From: Streptomyces xanthophaeus
Lineage (GTDB): Bacteria; Actinomycetota; Actinomycetes; Streptomycetales; Streptomycetaceae
DNA: 64,000 nt
Reading direction: 5' to 3'
Assembly (NCBI RefSeq): GCF_000725805.1
Contig: NZ_JOFT01000042.1
Span: 1 to 64,000 of the forward strand
Below the pieces are notes generated by a model, which ran no database searches, was not told the DNA's origin, and worked only from the letters and a program-made list of their open reading frames with translations. Below are positions 62,120-64,000 of this stretch, one piece after another (within the stretch, counting starts at the first letter, position 1; each line of letters starts with the position of its first letter). A program made the translations under genes and the position numbers.

Positions 62120-62878
62120 ATGTCGACCGTAGAAAACGCCTCGCCCGCCGACGACAGCGCACCCGCGGAATCCGCCGGCATCGCCGCCCAGGACTGGGCG
62201 ACCGCCTCCGCCTCGCCCCAGTACCGGGCCGCCGTCGTGGACCTGCTCGGCGCGCTCGCCTACGGGGAGCTCGCGGCCTTCGAGCGCCTCGCGGAGGACG
62301 CGAAGCTCGCGCCCACCCTCGACGACAAGGCCGAGCTCGCCGCGATGGCGTCCGCCGAGTTCCACCACTTCGAGCGGCTGCGCGACCGGCTCGCCGCCAT
62401 CGAGGTGGAGCCCACCGCCGCCATGGAGCCCTTCGCGAAGGGCGTCGACGACTTCCACCGCCAGACCGCCCCGTCGGACTGGCTGGAGGGCCTGGTCAAG
62501 GCGTACGTCGGCGACTCCATCGCCAGTGACTTCTACCGCGAGGTCGCGACCCACCTGGACACCGACACCCGCGCCCTCGTCGTCGGCGTGCTCGACGACA
62601 CCGGTCACGGCAACTTCGCCGTCGAGAAGGTGCGCGCCGCCATCGAGGCCGACCCGCGCTGCGGCGGCCGGCTCGCGCTGTGGGCCCGCCGTCTGATGGG
62701 CGAGGCACTCTCGCAGGCCCAGCGCGTGGTCGCCGAGCGCGACGCGCTCTCCACCATGCTGGTCGGCGGGGTCGACGGGATGGCGGCCGGCTTCGACCTG
62801 GCGGCCGTCGGCGAGATGTTCACCCGGATCACCAAGGCGCACACCAAGCGGATGGCGGCCCTCGGCCTGGCCGCCTGA
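62120..62878 (+). CDS. Ferritin-like-fold protein
   Basis: 252 residues, helical. EXXH-type pairs in FHHFERLRD and in TGHGNFAVEK plus repeated Glu (LAYGELAAFERLAE) suggest a ferritin-like four-helix bundle with a di-iron site, related to Rv3210c and tRNA-hydroxylase MiaE-like proteins. Activity not established. No good Shine-Dalgarno; TATTGT 7 nt upstream suggests leaderless mRNA. Confidence 0.85.
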   Translation: MSTVENASPADDSAPAESAGIAAQDWATASASPQYRAAVVDLLGALAYGELAAFERLAEDAKLAPTLDDKAELAAMASAEFHHFERLRDRLAAIEVEPTAAMEPFAKGVDDFHRQTAPSDWLEGLVKAYVGDSIASDFYREVATHLDTDTRALVVGVLDDTGHGNFAVEKVRAAIEADPRCGGRLALWARRLMGEALSQAQRVVAERDALSTMLVGGVDGMAAGFDLAAVGEMFTRITKAHTKRMAALGLAA

Positions 62879-62892
62879 CGGTTGCGGACGTG

Positions 62893-62932
62893 ACGAAGGC
62901 CCCGGAGCGCAGATGCGCTCCGGGGCCTTCGT
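62893..62932. terminator. Terminator with an 18-bp perfect stem
   Basis: Arms 62893-62910 and 62915-62932 pair fully; loop AGAT. It serves the ferritin-like gene and, in reverse, the small membrane protein. Confidence 0.95.
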
Positions 62933-62942
62933 GCGTCAGGGG

Positions 62943-63245
62943 TCAGCCCCGGGAGGGGAGCGAAAACGGAGGCCTGCGCGAGGGCCTGCGGGGCCCGGAG
63001 CCGGGCCGCAGCAACAGGGACAGGACCACTGCCGACACCAGCAGGCCGCCGACGAAGGTCGCGGTCAGGGTGTTGTGCCCGGGGCCGAGCGCGAAGTGCG
63101 TCAGATACGCCCCGAACAGCGCCCCGAGTACCCCGCTGACCAGCACCACTCTCGCGGACGGCAGCCGGCGCGCGAACACGCGCACAGCCGTCGCGGACAG
63201 GGCGAGGCCCAGCAGAGCAGAGCCGAGCGCTTCGATCAGCAGCAT
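62943..63245 (-). CDS. Small membrane protein, unknown function
   Basis: 100 residues with three hydrophobic segments (LLIEALGSALLGLALSATAV; VVLVSGVLGALFGAYLTHF; LTATFVGGLLVSAVVLSLLL) and a basic tail. GGAGG is 6 nt before ATG 63245. It is reminiscent of GlsB/YeaQ/YmgE-like transglycosylase-associated small membrane proteins by size and helix count, not proven. Confidence 0.75.
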   Translation of the reverse strand: MLLIEALGSALLGLALSATAVRVFARRLPSARVVLVSGVLGALFGAYLTHFALGPGHNTLTATFVGGLLVSAVVLSLLLRPGSGPRRPSRRPPFSLPSRG

Positions 63246-63309
63246 GAGGTCCCTCCCACACGTCGGGGCAAACCAAGTCACTGCGGTCCTACCCGAAGCG
63301 GAAGAACGG

Positions 63310-63345
63310 GAAACGGCCCGGTGGAATCAACCACCGGGCCGTTTC
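63310..63345 (-). terminator. Terminator after the DUF3107 gene
   Basis: Perfect 15-bp stem GAAACGGCCCGGTGG / CCACCGGGCCGTTTC, loop AATCAA. On the minus strand it is 33 bp past the DUF3107 stop. Confidence 0.9.
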
Positions 63346-63377
63346 GCACAGTTCTCGGCACGTCAGGTGCCAGTGCG

Positions 63378-63605
63378 TCAGAGCGCGCCGAAGCCGACCT
63401 TGCGGGCGGTCGGCTCGCCGAGGTCCACGTAGGACAGGCGGTCGGACGGCACCAGGACCTTGCGGCCCTTGACGTCGGTGAGGCTGAGCAGCGGCGCCGT
63501 ACCGGACAGCGCGGCGGCCACGATGCCCTCCAGCTCCTCGGCGCTCAGGTCGCTCTCCAGCACGATCTCCCGGGGTGCGTGCTGCACGCCGATCTTGACC
63601 TCCAC
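63378..63605 (-). CDS. DUF3107 protein (TB9.4-like)
   Basis: 75 residues. MEVKIGVQHAPREIVLES, SAEELEGIVAAAL and KVLVPSDRLSYVDLGE match the actinobacterial DUF3107 family. GTG 63605 has GGAGGGAC about 9 nt upstream. Function unknown; adjacent TetR and ferritin-like genes as in mycobacteria. Confidence 0.9.
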   Translation of the reverse strand: MEVKIGVQHAPREIVLESDLSAEELEGIVAAALSGTAPLLSLTDVKGRKVLVPSDRLSYVDLGEPTARKVGFGAL

Positions 63606-63762
63606 GGCTTTGTCCCTCCGACGGTCCGTTTCGCGCGATCAGCCGCGCCGTACGCGGTCCACATTAGCCCGGTGAGGGGACGCGGACCGCGCAGAGCGGA
63701 CACGCTGGCAGCGAACACCGGCCACCGGCCGGTACCGCGCGGCCGGCTCGGGACGTCCGGTC

Positions 63763-64000
63763 TCAGGCGTCGGTGCCGTGCAGCGGGAAACCGGCGATGC
63801 CGCGCCACGCCAGCGAGGTCAGCAGGCCCACCGCGGTGTCACGGGCGACCGGGCTCTCGCTGGAGAGCCAGTAGCGGGCCACGACCTGCGAGACCCCGCC
63901 CAGGCCCACGGCCAGCAGCATCGACTCGTCCTTGGACAGGCCGGTGTCCTCGGCGATGACGTCGGAAATGGCCTCGGCGCACTGGAGCGAGACCCGGTCG
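63763..64000 (-). CDS. TetR-family regulator, N-terminus beyond window
   Basis: Only the C-terminal 79 residues are present, ending LHGTDA. They are helical (ISDVIAEDTGLSKDESMLLAVGL, VARYWLSSESPVARDTAVGL) as in the TetR ligand-binding dimer region. The DNA-binding helix-turn-helix is outside the window. The call rests on this and on the conserved position next to DUF3107 (Rv3208-like). Confidence 0.6.
   Translation of the reverse strand, partial: DRVSLQCAEAISDVIAEDTGLSKDESMLLAVGLGGVSQVVARYWLSSESPVARDTAVGLLTSLAWRGIAGFPLHGTDA

Noticed and set aside
1..64000. Mobile elements, CRISPR arrays, tRNA or rRNA genes
   Set aside because: No transposase or integrase motifs, no regularly spaced short repeats and no cloverleaf-like sequences noticed while reading both strands.

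Overview
The window is about 72% GC. It has strong GGAGG-type ribosome binding sites, many GTG/TTG starts and GTGA stop/start overlaps, mycothiol biosynthesis (mshB), BldK/Opp-type oligopeptide transporters and a rare TTA leucine codon. Together these point to a Streptomyces or close relative, and the DNA looks like core chromosome. I see no prophage, insertion sequence, CRISPR array, rRNA, tRNA or secondary-metabolite cluster.

Layout. 1-9.5 kb (minus strand): a secreted TPM-domain protein running off the left edge, a Ser/Thr kinase fused to a beta-propeller, a three-gene succinate dehydrogenase/fumarate reductase of the actinobacterial Sdh1 kind, and a small coiled-coil protein. 9.8-14.5 kb: an orphan family-5 solute-binding lipoprotein and the GTPase TypA. 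14.9-27.3 kb: two paralogous five-gene oligopeptide ABC transporter operons (binding protein, two permeases, two ATPases) separated by a tandem-GNAT acetyltransferase. In both operons the OppD-type ATPase gene is broken by a deletion at the same point, which I think is more likely an assembly error than biology. 27.6-42.6 kb: mshB, a membrane peptidoglycan-binding-like protein, FdxA, DapC and DapE of lysine/peptidoglycan synthesis, a LOG-family hydrolase, a FolP2-like protein, 3-methyladenine glycosylase and DUF3117. 42.6-43.3 kb is a repeat-rich stretch with no convincing gene. 43.3-55.1 kb: a PAP2-like protein, O-methyltransferase, ECF sigma factor with its anti-sigma, HtrA protease, TatB, the Fe-S carrier Mrp, DUF1003 and MgtE-N/CBS proteins, a lipoprotein and CorA. 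55.4-64 kb: SUFU, zinc-ribbon, PHP and MarC proteins, a hydrolase, a DEAD-box RNA helicase, a ferritin-like protein, DUF3107 and a TetR regulator cut by the right edge.

Gene order from mshB through fdx, dapC, dapE, LOG, folP2, tag, DUF3117, O-methyltransferase, sigE, rseA, htrA, tatB, mrp and the Mg-related genes to corA follows the order I remember for the Mycobacterium tuberculosis Rv1165-Rv1239 region. The right end matches the Rv3208-Rv3211 block (rhlE, ferritin-like, DUF3107, TetR). This supports several assignments and suggests old co-inherited neighbourhoods for envelope stress (sigE-rseA-htrA-tatB), cell-wall precursors (dapC/dapE) and redox or metal handling. Starts were chosen by ribosome-binding-site spacing, stop/start overlaps or family length, and doubtful ones are marked. 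Terminators are perfect or near-perfect stem-loops read directly from the sequence.
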